64,000 nt of DNA from Liolophura sinensis (taxonomy: Eukaryota > Mollusca > Polyplacophora > Chitonida > Chitonidae), in the NCBI RefSeq assembly GCF_032854445.1, contig NC_088304.1, positions 7,825,704 to 7,889,703 of the forward strand, read 5' to 3'. How positions within the stretch are numbered: position 1 is the stretch's first letter; every line of letters starts with the position of its first letter. The notes beneath the pieces are model-generated. The model had not been told where the DNA came from and did not search any database. It worked only from the letters and a program-made list of their open reading frames with translations. Of the stretch, positions 34,501 to 59,582 are shown piece after piece. The position numbers and the translations under genes are program-made.

Positions 34501-35770
34501 GAGGGTTAGGATCCGGTTGTACTGTACTGAACTTTGACCTGAGAGGAAGCCATCATGAACTGGACTTAAATGCACAGCGACCGTACTGATAAAAGGCTCC
34601 TGGATCATTGTGCTAACCATCTCGGCCACAGTGGCCCCTAGTAAAATTTAGTTGTGTTTAGTATTATTATTCTGGTAGCGGCCTAAATCATGTAGTTGGG
34701 CCAAAACTGGTAAAACTATAGCGCACTGCCAAAGGTTGTTGATGACAGTGCCATGAATCATAATTTTAACTGATAGAACTATCATGACTAAACTAACGCA
34801 AACTCTTTCTATCTGCTAGAATATGTACCTTACTTGGAATACGGCAAACAATTATATAAATAAAGAAGGCATGTAAAATGTGTGCTGTAAACTATCTAGA
34901 AACTAGAATCATTGCCACGGAAGTTCGAGTTAGTATAAGTACATATTCGAGACCACATAATTCTTGGCATTTGCTGTTTTACTTGCGCTCACACATGGCG
35001 GTGAAAACATTGTCTGCATAACACTGGAGTTAATACTTTGCGGCCTCATAAGTCCAAAACCAGGCTTTGTTGACATTCACAATTTAACTATGTTTACTAT
35101 AAGTCGTACTTCTCTGAATATTGTCTTATGTTGTTAATTTCCCTATACCTTCCCATGTTATCTTTCACCTCGTAGTCTGCGTGCTGCCGACTCTTACGAG
35201 TGAAGCGCCAGGATGTCCTAGGTCTCGAATAGAAAGACAACAAAATTATGTAACGGAGAGCAAAATTCTATAAATAGTGGCATTTAAAACTGGTAGAGAG
35301 TTCACATAACTGTGTACTGCAGATAATACTTTCTAATTTCATTTCCTGTGGTCTACAGAACCGATCTGCAACTACAAACCACTGAACAGGTGTACCGACT
35401 GGGGTGGAAAGGTGTAGGGCCTACACGTCCACTCGCTCCAGAATCCTCCACTGAGCAGATGCCAATTTTCCATAAAATTTTTATCAACTGAAACAAGAAT
35501 TCATGCTGCTTATACGCCATCGAGGTGACATAGAATTTGTCTTACATTCAACGACCCAGACATAAAACAATTTTGAAAAACTGATTGTTGTGTTAAACGT
35601 CAACATTGCAGTGGGCAAGTGGGCCTGCGATAAATGTTGTTGTTGTAATACCAATATCTGAAAACGATAATATGACGGACACAATCTCCAAAGTCGCCTA
35701 TTACTGGGCACCCACCTTCGATGTTATTTTCTGCCGTCTCCATCGGACCAAAATCATCGAGGTCCGTCAT
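1411..35770 (-). CDS. RABEP1: Rabaptin-5 (Rab5 effector) with C-terminal FYVE finger, 22 exons
   Basis: Rabaptin-5 works on early endosomes: it binds Rab5-GTP, partners the exchange factor Rabex-5 and promotes endosome fusion. Twenty-two exons with GT-AG borders join in phase into 2943 nt (980 residues plus TGA). Recognisable family blocks in order are the RAKFKE segment (exon 2), LRSVVMPLEEEI (exon 6), TDLEMYVAVLNTQKSVLQED (exon 8), ANDQFLESQRL (exon 9), RPCDMCSNYE (exon 14), NENDSLVGKHSKH (exon 17), KSEILFLKDQ (exon 18) and VQRDFVKLSQSLQ (exon 20, Rab5-binding end). Most of the protein is heptad-rich coiled coil, with a Ser/Pro-rich linker around residues 258-291 and 439-550. A FYVE finger (about residues 903-960) follows the Rab5-binding region. 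The start is the first ATG of exon 1. The ortholog seems to represent both vertebrate RABEP1 and RABEP2. Assignment rests on remembered family sequence; splice sites were read by eye. Confidence 0.95.
1690..1900. mobile_element. MITE-like element of a related family
   Basis: Left end TTTTTCAACTTTTTCACATA, right end TGAAAAGGTTGAAGAATTAC. The body has AATATGCTTGAA, and a similar body lies at 10437-10660. The ends resemble those at 28369, the interior does not. Confidence 0.6.
3749..3859 (-). CDS. RABEP1: Rabaptin exon 21, start of FYVE finger (residues 889-925)
   Basis: 111 nt. IQLEKIRQAE continues the rabaptin coiled coil (vertebrate VQLERIRQAD). It then reads W-x3-D, CNNC and RRK, the first half of a FYVE domain. 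Donor GTGAGG splits the RRK/HHCRHCG motif between exons. Confidence 0.93.
4310..5092. repeat. 67-bp minisatellite, about 12 copies
   Basis: Regular 67-bp steps containing AAATGCATCAGTGCTCATGT and ACATATATACCAAATTC; the first copy is 4 bp short. Lies in the rabaptin intron between exons 20 and 21. No exon sequence in the monomer. Confidence 0.95.
5227..5343 (-). CDS. RABEP1: Rabaptin exon 20, Rab5-binding region (residues 850-888)
   Basis: 117 nt; LDNSEAVQRDFVKLSQSLQ is the most conserved block of the C-terminal Rab5-binding coiled coil (vertebrate VSEQVQRDFVKLSQTLQ). Donor GTGAGT. Confidence 0.96.
6563..6782. repeat. ~40-bp array built from the end and donor of rabaptin exon 19
   Basis: About six copies (steps of 34-41 bp). 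Read on the minus strand each has GGAGGAGCAGTCCACAGCCA or a variant, then GGGTAAGG: the last codons of exon 19 and its 5' splice site. The rightmost copy is the real junction. Confidence 0.85.
6757..6923 (-). CDS. RABEP1: Rabaptin exon 19 (residues 794-849)
   Basis: 167 nt of coiled coil ending LQQQVEEQSTAR. Donor GTAAGG at 6756. The exon end plus donor is repeated about five more times in the adjoining intron. Confidence 0.9.
8542..8731 (-). CDS. RABEP1: Rabaptin exon 18 (residues 731-793)
   Basis: 190 nt with REEIIAAKVAKEHMEETLKS and EILFLKDQVVAEQ, matching YREDIINVRTAADHVEEKLK and AEILFLKEQ. Donor is the weak GTTTGT. Confidence 0.94.
8974..9094. repeat. 18-bp minisatellite
   Basis: About seven imperfect copies of a unit like AAATGGCCACAACTTCCC, in the intron between rabaptin exons 17 and 18. 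Confidence 0.85.
9516..9717 (-). mobile_element. tRNA-derived SINE, 5'-truncated, with target-site duplication
   Basis: Minus-strand copy; on the plus strand the ATTTATTTATT tail leads into GATTGGTGTTTTACGCCGTA, GCCAGCATTATGGTGGGAGG and finally the B-box side (CTTGAACTCACAGCGACCGC). Flanked by ACTTCTATGTAAT (9503) and ACTTCTATGTTAT (9718). Resembles SINEs that are very abundant in molluscs. Confidence 0.88.
9900..10001 (-). CDS. RABEP1: Rabaptin exon 17 (residues 697-730)
   Basis: 102 nt reading LVKLQNENDSLVGKHSKHAQ then LPNNLD, matching LQKDNDSLQGKHSLH…LPD. Donor GTAAGT. Confidence 0.95.
10150..10435 (-). mobile_element. Second tRNA-derived SINE family
   Basis: On the minus strand a tRNA-like head with GCGGGTTCAAATCC (B box) leads to TGTTTGTTGGGAAATTCTGG and a tail of AAATAAACGAATAAATAAA. 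A head-side fragment recurs at 13709-13800. Confidence 0.75.
10437..10660. mobile_element. Copy of the 1690 MITE-like element
   Basis: CCTCAACCTTTCACACATGA, then AGTGCAATTTAAGCACCTTT and AATATGCTTGAATAAACAC parallel 1690-1870. The right end is lost. Confidence 0.6.
10922..10960 (-). CDS. RABEP1: Rabaptin exon 16, 39 nt (residues 684-696)
   Basis: 13 codons reading KSLTAGREEIQKE between acceptor TTTCAG and donor GTAAGT. It aligns with MQSREQVSEELVR in vertebrates. Too short to show as an open frame. Confidence 0.88.
11765..11975. repeat. Three-copy duplication of the rabaptin exon 15 end and donor
   Basis: The real junction (11935-11975) is echoed at 11840-11880 with about 31 of 37 matches and a preserved GTGAG donor on the minus strand. 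A weaker copy lies at 11765-11808. Confidence 0.7.
11942..12040 (-). CDS. RABEP1: Rabaptin exon 15 (residues 651-683)
   Basis: 99 nt, 33 codons of coiled coil (ISSLVTKVTESEKYLSEVKQ and following). Donor GTGAGT at 11941. Two degraded copies of the exon end plus donor lie further left (11765-11880). Confidence 0.9.
12529..12750 (-). CDS. RABEP1: Rabaptin exon 14 (residues 577-650)
   Basis: 222 nt with EKLGRPCDMCSNYEAQLQSV, matching the invariant RRCDMCSNYEKQLQ block. The paired cysteines resemble half of a zinc knuckle. The remainder is coiled coil. Confidence 0.95.
12975..13035. repeat. GGT/GT-rich microsatellite
   Basis: A run of GGTGGT units passing into a poly-G tract and GTGTGT, in the intron between rabaptin exons 13 and 14. 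Confidence 0.85.
13467..13591 (-). CDS. RABEP1: Rabaptin exon 13 (residues 535-576)
   Basis: 125 nt ending GRRIVSEKEWELLQRE, the counterpart of YRLVSETEWNLLQKE in vertebrates. Donor GTAAGT, phase 0 out. Confidence 0.94.
13709..13800 (-). mobile_element. Fragment of the second SINE family
   Basis: Shares CACTCAAAGCAACAACCAAA and CAATCAAGGCTTGGATTTGA with 10310-10390. The B box is retained, the tail is lost. Confidence 0.75.
14043..14331 (-). CDS. RABEP1: Rabaptin exon 12 (residues 439-534)
   Basis: 289 nt, the longest exon: a low-complexity Ser-rich linker with DDVPDIGFSTPELGSAMRKS and a C-terminal LTEAQLRAIRG that matches the vertebrate LTKDQERAIKAM position. Acceptor CAG, donor GTAACA. Confidence 0.92.
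14590..15085. repeat. 18-bp minisatellite, ~27 copies
   Basis: Units like GGCTTATGTGGCTCATTT with small length changes. Open in frames on both strands, which only reflects the short period. Intronic, about 260 bp upstream of rabaptin exon 12. Confidence 0.95.
15420..15445 (-). CDS. RABEP1: Rabaptin exon 11, a 26-nt microexon
   Basis: 26 nt between acceptor TTGTAG and donor GTAAGG. With the single base left from exon 10 it reads KKAAEAEDK and restores phase 0 for exon 12. Without it exon 12 would be out of frame. Confidence 0.8.
16255..16374 (-). CDS. RABEP1: Rabaptin exon 10 (residues 390-429)
   Basis: 120 nt encoding a very charged single helix (REAQEKKVKDLEEMREKQRK and following). It matches the charged KKKDQEDDEQQRLNKRK region in position. 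Donor GTCAGT, chosen because it alone keeps frame with the microexon. Confidence 0.85.
16575..17350. repeat. 44-bp array built from the end and donor of rabaptin exon 9
   Basis: About 17 copies in 44-bp steps. On the minus strand each monomer runs from GAAAGTGTGCTGTCTACAG through a CAGAGACAAATAGCAG-like end to GTGAG. That is the last ~38 nt of exon 9 plus its 5' splice site and about 5 nt of intron. Confidence 0.93.
17309..17467 (-). CDS. RABEP1: Rabaptin exon 9 (residues 337-389)
   Basis: 159 nt with the conserved TWQMANDQFLESQRLMMMDM and MESVLSTEQQRQ. Donor GTGAGA at 17308. The last ~38 nt plus the donor are tandemly repeated in 44-bp steps into the intron. Confidence 0.95.
17640..18070. 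repeat. 62-bp minisatellite, ~7 copies
   Basis: Units contain CCTTACCCTGACATATTGCA and CCTTACCCAGATGTATG. On the minus strand both halves carry GGGTAAGG, the same string as the exon 8 donor, so this array may descend from the neighbouring junction copies. Confidence 0.85.
18117..18300. repeat. Shortened copies of the rabaptin exon 8 end and donor
   Basis: Two extra copies (starting 18117 and 18201) of CCTTACCCTCGTGTAG, the exon 8 donor junction (real copy at 18279). Each continues into a version of the exon's ACTTCTGGGTATTGAGGAC, with about 35 nt of exon deleted between. Steps of 84 and 78 bp. Confidence 0.85.
18285..18420 (-). CDS. RABEP1: Rabaptin exon 8 (residues 292-336)
   Basis: 136 nt reading VKELMHYLKAEKAARTDLEM then YVAVLNTQKSVLQEDSEKL, nearly identical to vertebrate rabaptin-5. 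Donor GTAAGG at 18284. Shortened copies of its end and donor lie just downstream in the intron. Confidence 0.96.
18815..18916 (-). CDS. RABEP1: Rabaptin exon 7 (residues 258-291)
   Basis: 102 nt encoding a Ser/Pro-rich linker (TLPSSHTPKSPSLPDLDSC). Acceptor CAG, donor GTAAGC, phase 0 on both sides. I recall no equivalent in human RABEP1, so it may be clade-specific or alternatively spliced; skipping it keeps frame. Confidence 0.8.
19014..19183 (-). mobile_element. tRNA-derived SINE, 5'-truncated, perfect 11-bp target-site duplication
   Basis: Same family as at 9516. AAAACCACTTT flanks both ends (19003-19013 and 19184-19194). The tRNA-like head is missing beyond CAGCATGAG. In the rabaptin intron between exons 6 and 7. 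Confidence 0.9.
19230..19626. repeat. 37-bp minisatellite, ~10 copies
   Basis: Units like GGAGGTGAATCACCATCCTC plus a GTCAGTTACACAATGCT end. Intronic (between rabaptin exons 6 and 7). No exon content. Confidence 0.93.
21385..22165. repeat. 148-bp array of an internally deleted rabaptin exon 6 with donor
   Basis: CCAT of the exon/donor border falls at 21403, 21551, 21691, 21839, 21987 and 22142 (steps 148, 140, 148, 148, 155). Each extra copy contains both the exon's 3' end (GCTGCATCTCGGCAGCCCTC on the plus strand) and its 5' half (GGCATCAC-ACAGCACCTC) with the middle missing, then ~60 bp of intron. Donor GTGAGT is kept in most copies. Confidence 0.92.
22143..22262 (-). CDS. RABEP1: Rabaptin exon 6 (residues 218-257)
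   Basis: 120 nt, 40 codons, starting AQEDAEVLRSVVMPLEEEIN, a nearly diagnostic rabaptin block. Ends ISEGTM at donor GTGAGT (22142). An internally deleted form of this exon, with its donor, is repeated five times further into the intron (21385-22142). Confidence 0.95.
22566..22674 (-). CDS. RABEP1: Rabaptin exon 5 (residues 181-217)
   Basis: 109 nt; reads EGFLASVAKTLQKKVGVPGF then SSEDESLEDSMRK. It joins in phase 0 to the AQEDAEVLRS block of exon 6, as in the vertebrate MKKAQEDAEKLRS. Acceptor TAG, donor GTGAGA. Confidence 0.88.
22675..24405 (-). other. Rabaptin intron 4 (1.7 kb)
   Basis: Intronic DNA with no feature recognised. The short open frames in it show no family motif. Confidence 0.6.
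24406..24532 (-). CDS. RABEP1: Rabaptin exon 4 (residues 139-180)
   Basis: 127 nt of heptad coiled coil (…TLLTENRRLEQEIQSLQSQL…). Acceptor CAG, donor GTATGG. Phase 1 in and phase 2 out. Confidence 0.9.
24640..25925. repeat. 88-bp array built from the end and donor of rabaptin exon 3
   Basis: About 14 copies in 88-bp steps. On the minus strand each begins GATGAGGTAGACGAGATCAG, runs 67 nt to the exon end, then GTGAGTTAATAATGGATAGG and restarts. The junction repeats the GATGAGG string, a likely microhomology seam. Confidence 0.95.
25871..26074 (-). CDS. RABEP1: Rabaptin exon 3 (residues 71-138)
   Basis: 204 nt. Ends VDEIRRQFQGEVASLQHIMK, matching the vertebrate VKRQWREEVASLQAVMK block. Donor GTGAGT at 25870. 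The last 67 nt and the donor are the seed of the 88-bp array lying immediately downstream in the intron (24640-25870). Confidence 0.93.
27405..27612. mobile_element. Second copy of the 28369 MITE-like element
   Basis: Shares ATGCAAGCTTCATA-AACTGTG and flanking order with 28369-28550. The ends are decayed (TGCAACCTTTTCAACCAC … TGTTTGAAAAAGCTCAG). Confidence 0.65.
28369..28550. mobile_element. MITE-like element with perfect 15-bp inverted ends
   Basis: CTTCAACCTTTTCAG at 28369-28383 is exactly complementary to CTGAAAAGGTTGAAG at 28536-28550. The 182-bp body is AT-rich with no coding capacity. Confidence 0.75.
29902..30057 (-). CDS. RABEP1: Rabaptin exon 2 (residues 19-70)
   Basis: 156 nt, phase 1 to phase 1. 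Encodes a coiled coil ending in KKRAKFKEIFIQKE, matching the conserved KRAKFKELYLAKE block of rabaptin-5. Acceptor TAG at 30058-30060, donor GTGATT. Confidence 0.92.
30327..30465. repeat. Two-copy 92-bp duplication
   Basis: TTTAATCTGG followed by an ATTCTCACA-GGTCATGG-like stretch occurs at 30327 and 30419. Intron 1 of rabaptin. Confidence 0.6.
32460..32645 (-). mobile_element. Dispersed repeat, minus copy
   Basis: Its complement contains CGTCATCATATGACTGAATA, then GTCGTCCCAGTGAAGTAGCA-like sequence in the reverse order of the copy at 49300-49500. Ends in GACTCATTCACTCAC. Confidence 0.6.
32985..33180 (+). mobile_element. Unclassified element, one arm of an inverted pair
   Basis: CCTAACCATCAATCTTACGC and CATGCCGACCCTGGCCAGAC. 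A related sequence runs in the opposite direction at 34340-34530. Confidence 0.5.
34340..34530 (-). mobile_element. Unclassified element, other arm of the inverted pair
   Basis: The complement reads CCTAACCCTCAATCCTACGC then GACGGTCGGCCCTTGGTCAG, paralleling 32985-33080. GGTCCGCTGA units are repeated at its far end. Confidence 0.5.
34530..34640 (-). mobile_element. tRNA-like head of the same SINE family
   Basis: Reverse strand has GGCCGAGATGGTTAGCACAA (A-box side) and GTGCATTTAAGTCCAGTTC (B-box side), then stops. 3' body absent. Confidence 0.7.
35716..35770 (-). CDS. RABEP1: Rabaptin exon 1 (start codon, residues 1-18)
   Basis: Begins MTDLDDFGPMETAENN and ends at a GTGGGT donor in phase 1. 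The acidic DDFGPM stretch (residues 5-10) fits a gamma-ear (GAE) binding motif. It joins exon 2 to read NIEVVDRDNEE. The ATG at 35770 is preferred because the upstream in-frame extension has no family similarity. Confidence 0.8.
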
Positions 35771-37059
35771 CTCAGAGTTAAATTTTGTTATTATTTTCAA
35801 GATATCTGTCCGTCTGCATGATTTCCGACGTCCATTGGAATAATCTTACGTCATTACCTACAGCGCCCCCTATTTCCTGGCCATGTGACAAACGTCATTT
35901 TATCATGGATGTCCAATGCCCGGAAACACCGCGGAAATATGGAACTAAAGTTAGCAGTCGTGCTTTGATTTCAAAACATGAAATAAAAACCAAGTTTTAA
36001 AAAAATAGGTGAAAAGAGGTGCAGCATATGATGATTGAGTCTGAATCAAGAGCGCATGCATCAAAAGTGTTGGCAAGATAAGGTTAGCACTTAGAACTCT
36101 TGGGCAGTGATTAGGCTACTGTGATAGTAAACGTAATCACCGTCCTACAGAGCTAGGTTAGCACTATCATCCACTGCTAATTAAAGATACATGAAAAGTA
36201 CGTACGACATGTAGGCTTACATTTTTAATGTCAAGAATATGGTTTTAAGAAAAATGAAGAAAGGTTGGAAGATACGTACAAAAAATCTGAAATTTTATTT
36301 TAGTTTTGAGGCACTATGGTAGTTTTGATCTCTTATCCCAGATCCAAAAGAACGAAGCGACTCTGGAGCACATGTATCTCTGAAGCACTTCTGAAGCCCC
36401 TTGTGACGTGCAGCTGAATTAAGTACATGTGTACCTATGTAGTACCCGCTTTGACATAGCCTCAAAAGACTCCAACTCCTTTTCTTATACTGGCCTCGTG
36501 TCGTTGGAGTCTCAACGCTTACAGTGTTAATTTCGTACTCAAGGAAGGTTCAGGCCGATTCGAATTCTTTGTTATCAAACAAATCTAGGGCAGATGTAAC
36601 GGAGGAGATTTTTGTAGATTTTTTCATTGACATACTGCAAGTTCGAGCAGACCTATTGTTCAGTTGTTGTTGTATATATGGATACATACTTTTTTGTGTA
36701 ACATTAACAATTGCTGGTTGTATGATACAACCTTTACGCATGTGTAGCGACTGCTCCCGTACACAGAAGTTTCATACTGTCTAACCTGTATTTCTATCAA
36801 TCACATGTCCACACCACCGTGTCCAGACGGAGGACTCCAAGATTTTAAGTAGTTAATAGTTTTCTTCACTTTAAATTTATCAGGTTTGATCACATTTCGT
36901 GGACAAGTGACTTAGTGGAATGTGATATATAGGTGCTGTTTTTAGTAAAATTGTTTGAATAATTTTGTCATGTAAATAGTTATTAATTGAATTTTGGCCC
37001 TGTTGTCGGGATTAAATTAAGGCAATACCTTAGATGGTAGAAAAACTGTCTAAGGTTGT

Positions 37060-37420
37060 AGAGCGCCTCTGAAGCCCCTCCTAGTGGGCTGCCTGGCAGT
37101 AACAGTTTGAAAAATGCCCCTGAAGCCTACCCTACTAGGCTGCTTGGCAGTAATAGTTGGAGAAACGCCACTGAAGCCCATCCTACTAGGCTGCTTGGCA
37201 ATAAATGTTTGAGAAATGCTTCTGAAGCCCATCCTACTAGGCTACTTGGCAGTTAAAGTTTGAGAAATGGCTCTGAAGCCCATTCTACTAGGCTGCTTGC
37301 AGTAAAAGTTTGAGAAGCCCCTCTGAAGCCCATTCTACTAGACTTCTTGGCAGTAAAAGTTTGAGAAATGGCTCTGAAGCCCATTTTACTTGGCTGATTG
37401 TCAGTAAACGTTTGAGAAGA
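37060..37420. repeat. 51-bp minisatellite, 7 copies
   Basis: CTGAAGCC recurs at 37069, 37120, 37171, 37222, 37273, 37323 and 37374. The period is a multiple of three, so a 17-residue repeat frame stays open on the minus strand, with no family match. Confidence 0.95.
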
Positions 37421-38104
37421 GAGTTGAGCATTTATTTAATTAACTCTTATAATAACATAACTTTTCATTGTAGATGGCTGGAACTCTGATTTCATTCTTA
37501 ATTGAATTGCGATGATGAATCATATATTCTTAATGTGTTTTGTATTTTGCTCTCTCTTTATTTATGCCTGATTTTAGGAAAGAGTAGCTAGCATTATGGT
37601 ATAATGATTTCGTCTGTTTGTCTGTTTATCTGTATGTGTGTCCCGGGTTAAACTATGATCCAGTTGTTTTGCCTGTGCCGTTTTACTTTCTTGTGAAAAT
37701 TATTTGAATACACAGGGCAAAATGTGTCATGCTTCACATTCAGTTGTTGTTGTAACCAGATTCTTGCTTCAGCTACGCAAAGGGATGATTGTTTTGCGTC
37801 ATTCCTTTGTCTACTTCTGCCATTGCCAAAATAACATCTTTCCCCATAAGTAGTGCTGTGTGTACAAATATATATATACATATATATATTTGGTTGGGCG
37901 TATGCATATATTAAGTTCATCTGAACTGAATAGTTTCAAGTCAGACTTTCCTGATGTCATATCAGATTGGGACATACTGTATTTCAACTGGAGTTTGGTC
38001 TGTAAAATGCAATTTCAGAAGCATAAATGGACATTTAAGTGATGCTTTTGATGACAACAAACAAGTGTTTCTGATAAGAAATTTATCAGACTTCACAAAG
38101 AGCC

Positions 38105-38262
38105 ATAAATGATGGATGAATAAATCAGAAAGGTGGATGAATAAATCAGAATGGTGGATGAATAAACCAGAAAGGTGGATGAATAAATCTGAATGGTGGA
38201 TGAATAAATCCGAATGGTGGATGAATAAATCCGAATGGTGGATGAATAAATGAGAATGGTGG
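38105..38262. repeat. 21-bp minisatellite, ~8 copies
   Basis: Units like GGATGAATAAATCAGAATGGT, intergenic. Confidence 0.93.
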
Positions 38263-38639
38263 AAAAATGCCTCTTGAAATTTAAGCTAAACTGTAGACTG
38301 GATAGGTAGACTTAAATTACTGCAAGTAAAGAATTTTAATTGACATTGTTTTTCCTGAATCTTATTATACATGAATTTGTGTCATAATTCCTTTTGGTTT
38401 TAGAAGAGGCTGTTTCATTTTTCGCCATGCAGGGGTACATAGAAGTGTAGGCGAGCCATTTGGTGCAGATACCAGCATGTCATCCTTGCCCTCTTTTGGC
38501 AGTATGAGAATTGGTAATATGAATAGAATATCATATTTAGCAGATAAGTTTCCAGTGCATCATCCCCTTAGATTGATTCCCTCCTTGTGGTAGCATGTAA
38601 TTACAAAAAAAAAAAAAATTAATAAAGCTGGTAATCTCT

Positions 38640-39135
38640 GTTTACATGTAGAATACTGCAGTATGTGTGTACATGTAGAATACTGCAGCATGTGTATACA
38701 TGTAGAATACTGCAATATGTGTGTACATGTAGAATACTGCAGTATGTGTGTACATGTAGAATACTGCAGTATGTGTGTACATGTAGAATACTGCAGTATG
38801 TGTACATGTAGAATACTGCAGTATGTGTACATGTAGAATACTGCAGTATTTGTGTAGAATACTGCAGTATGTGTTTACATGTAGAATACTGCAGTATCTG
38901 TGTACATGTAGAATACTGCAGTATGTGTGTACATGTAGAATACTGTAGTATGTGTACATGTAGAATACTGCAGTATTTGTGTAGAATACTGCAGTATGTG
39001 TTTACATGTAGAATACTGCAGTATCTGTGTACATGTAGAATACTGCAGTATGTGTGTACATGTAGAATACTGTAGTATGTGTATATGTGTGTAGAATACT
39101 GCATTATGTGTGTACATGTAGAATACTGCAGTATG
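38640..39135. repeat. 26-27-bp minisatellite with a palindromic core
   Basis: About 19 copies of TACATGTAGAATACTGCAGT plus ATGTGTG. Each has the self-complementary ATACTGCAGTAT and ACATGT. Open frames on both strands are period effects. Confidence 0.95.
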
Positions 39136-39879
39136 TGTATACCTGTCTATTAGTTTGTACCACTGCATATCAGTGTGACCAGACTACATGTAGATCACAT
39201 GGTCAGAGCCTCTGTGTACATGTGTATCATCTCCAGGTATATTCATGAACCTGCGTAAGTGTGTCACCTGGGGTATATCTCTATCTTTACAGAGACATTT
39301 GAGTTACTATGTTCAGTTATTTAATACACTGTTATCCGATTGCACATACTCTCAAAAGACTTTGGAATATTGAAGTAGAATAGTGAAGAACAAGATGAAG
39401 TACTGTTAACTTACCAGGTATATCAAGTCTCAGATGATCTGTAATTAAAACGTCCAGGGGATTTTCTTGTTGTCTCACATTACTGTATGGACATATGAAG
39501 GAGAGCTTTAAACCAGTATGCTCAGGTACAGGTAGTAACACACTGTGTCAGTAGGGACAGGTGATCAATGTGAAACTGACACTTATCATCCCCGCTCACC
39601 CAATCCAAAGTCTGTTGTTATCTCAGAATTAGATATATTTTGTTCAAAGTTCCTGGCTGCCTCCGTGATGTAGTTGAGGAGTTAAGAGATTATAAGCCCC
39701 GAGGTAAGTGTTGTTATGTGTATGTGCGTCCTGGCATGTGTCACCGAGCTTGTCTGCTTATTAACAGCTTTAGGGGCTCAGTGGTCAAGTGTGTAGCTCT
39801 CAAGCACTGTGTCATGATTCAGTGCACACCTATACAACTTGAGGAAATCAGCTGTTTTCACTAAACAGAACTTTAAATA

Positions 39880-40372
39880 TGTTATAGGTCACTGGCTGGG
39901 CTGGTTGACTTAAGGCTTTAGGTTGAAATTTGACTCAAGCCCTTCACCATTGAGGTTGCAGGTTCAAATTCATCTCTTGCCTCAGGTTTGACTGCAGCTT
40001 TTTGAAATCAGGCTGTCAGTCAGAGTCTGATCTCATTATATATCTGAAGTTGAGTGAGGTACAAAACTGTAGTTTGGTAATTTTTTTGAGGATGTTTTAA
40101 AGTCAAAAATACCTGGAGAGTACATTCAATCCCAGTCTTTCCAGATTCCTTCCATCTTACAGTCTTCTGGGACCTAGCTTGGCTTCTAAGAGTATTATAG
40201 TGTGCGTATCTGTTAACATCATAACAGGGAAAGTTTCTCAGTGACTTGCCAAATATTAGTAGTTTTCTCCTGCACCCTGGTTTTCTCTAGCTATCATATG
40301 CAGTGCCATTATAGAACTAAAAAAATGTTGAGTTAAAGAACAATAAAATAAATAAATAGAATTCTATCCGAG
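39880..40372 (+). mobile_element. SINE-like element, diverged
   Basis: GAGGTTGCAGGTTCAAATTC resembles a B box and the end reads AATAAAATAAATAAATAGA. A similar B-box block is at 21225-21260 (GAGGTTGCAGGGTCAAATCC). Confidence 0.5.
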
Positions 40373-40503
40373 ATTTTCTTTGTCAAGGACTTATTGGAAT
40401 ACAAAGTTGCCCTGAAGCCCTGTAACTAAAATCTTATGGTATGATACCTACTGATTACCTACAGGAATAAAATACATCAAAGTTTAATTAATATTCACAC
40501 AAT

Positions 40504-40510
40504 TATAAAT
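40504..40510 (+). promoter_or_regulatory. Possible TATA box for the P450
   Basis: TATAAAT lies 77 nt before the P450 ATG, which would place transcription start near 40535. An alternative is that the AG at 40554-40555, after a pyrimidine-rich run, is a 3' splice site of a 5' UTR exon. The sequence alone does not decide. Confidence 0.25.
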
Positions 40511-40586
40511 TTAAACTCTATAAGGTTTACAAGTAGTGTTACTCTTATATTTCAGATATCCCGCAGTTCTTCTAATAGGAAAGACA

Positions 40587-58996
<18,410 letters not shown>

Positions 58997-59576
58997 TGTC
59001 ACTGTCAACAGGGCAGCTAAAGCTGCTGTGCATTTGCTGCCAAACTTAAGTTGCTGTTTAGGTGCAGTCAAGAAAAACTAACCCATTTGAAACAGACTTA
59101 AATTTTTAGAACGGGTTCTATTTTGTCAAAAAATTATTGTTTTTAAAGAGAATATTTTACGACAACTTTTTATATCGACCTATCATTTTGGTTGTCTGAA
59201 GACTGAGGCTGCCTGGACACTAGATAGTACACCTTGGCTGTTTGGACAGCAGATGTGACACCCAGCTAGGCTGTCTAGACACCAGACTGAGGCATTTCAT
59301 CCAATCCAGTGACAGAGTGCTAATGCACCCATTCTTCTGATCATAGCTATGTTGGTGGCATTAGAAAGTGACCTTTAACAGATTGTCCATGAACTGTACA
59401 TTTAACTGTACAGGGTGAAGTGTTGAGGTGGCTTTCAGTTGGCAAGATTATCAGGAAATCCCAATATGCACTGATCATGTTTGAGGTAGATCAACACCAG
59501 TTATTAACAATGTAACATAAAAAAGGGTTAAAGGATTTAGCACTGATTAAACTATTAACATTGATATGGACTTGAT

Positions 59577-59582
59577 AATAAA
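59577..59582 (+). terminator. Possible polyadenylation signal for the P450
   Basis: AATAAA about 580 nt past the stop, the first I noticed. Others occur downstream (for example near 60228 and 61066), so the true end is undecided. Confidence 0.25.

Larger units (their letters stand above)
30058..35715 (-). other. Rabaptin intron 1 (5.7 kb)
   Basis: The largest intron. It contains a two-copy 92-bp duplication (30327-30465), a dispersed repeat near 32460-32645, an inverted pair of related elements (32985-33180 and 34340-34530) and a SINE head at 34530-34640. No coding similarity seen in the rest. Confidence 0.75.
35771..40586. other. Intergenic region between the divergent genes
   Basis: 4.8 kb between the two start codons, so both promoters should lie here. 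It contains minisatellites at 37060-37420, 38105-38262 and 38640-39135 and a SINE-like element near 39880-40370. No third gene seen. Confidence 0.6.

Noticed and set aside
34530-34640. Possible tRNA gene
   Set aside because: Only the tRNA-like head of a SINE; no clean cloverleaf, and it matches the heads of the other SINE copies.
38619-39104. 161-codon minus-strand frame
   Set aside because: Translation of the 26-27-bp minisatellite with no similarity to any protein.
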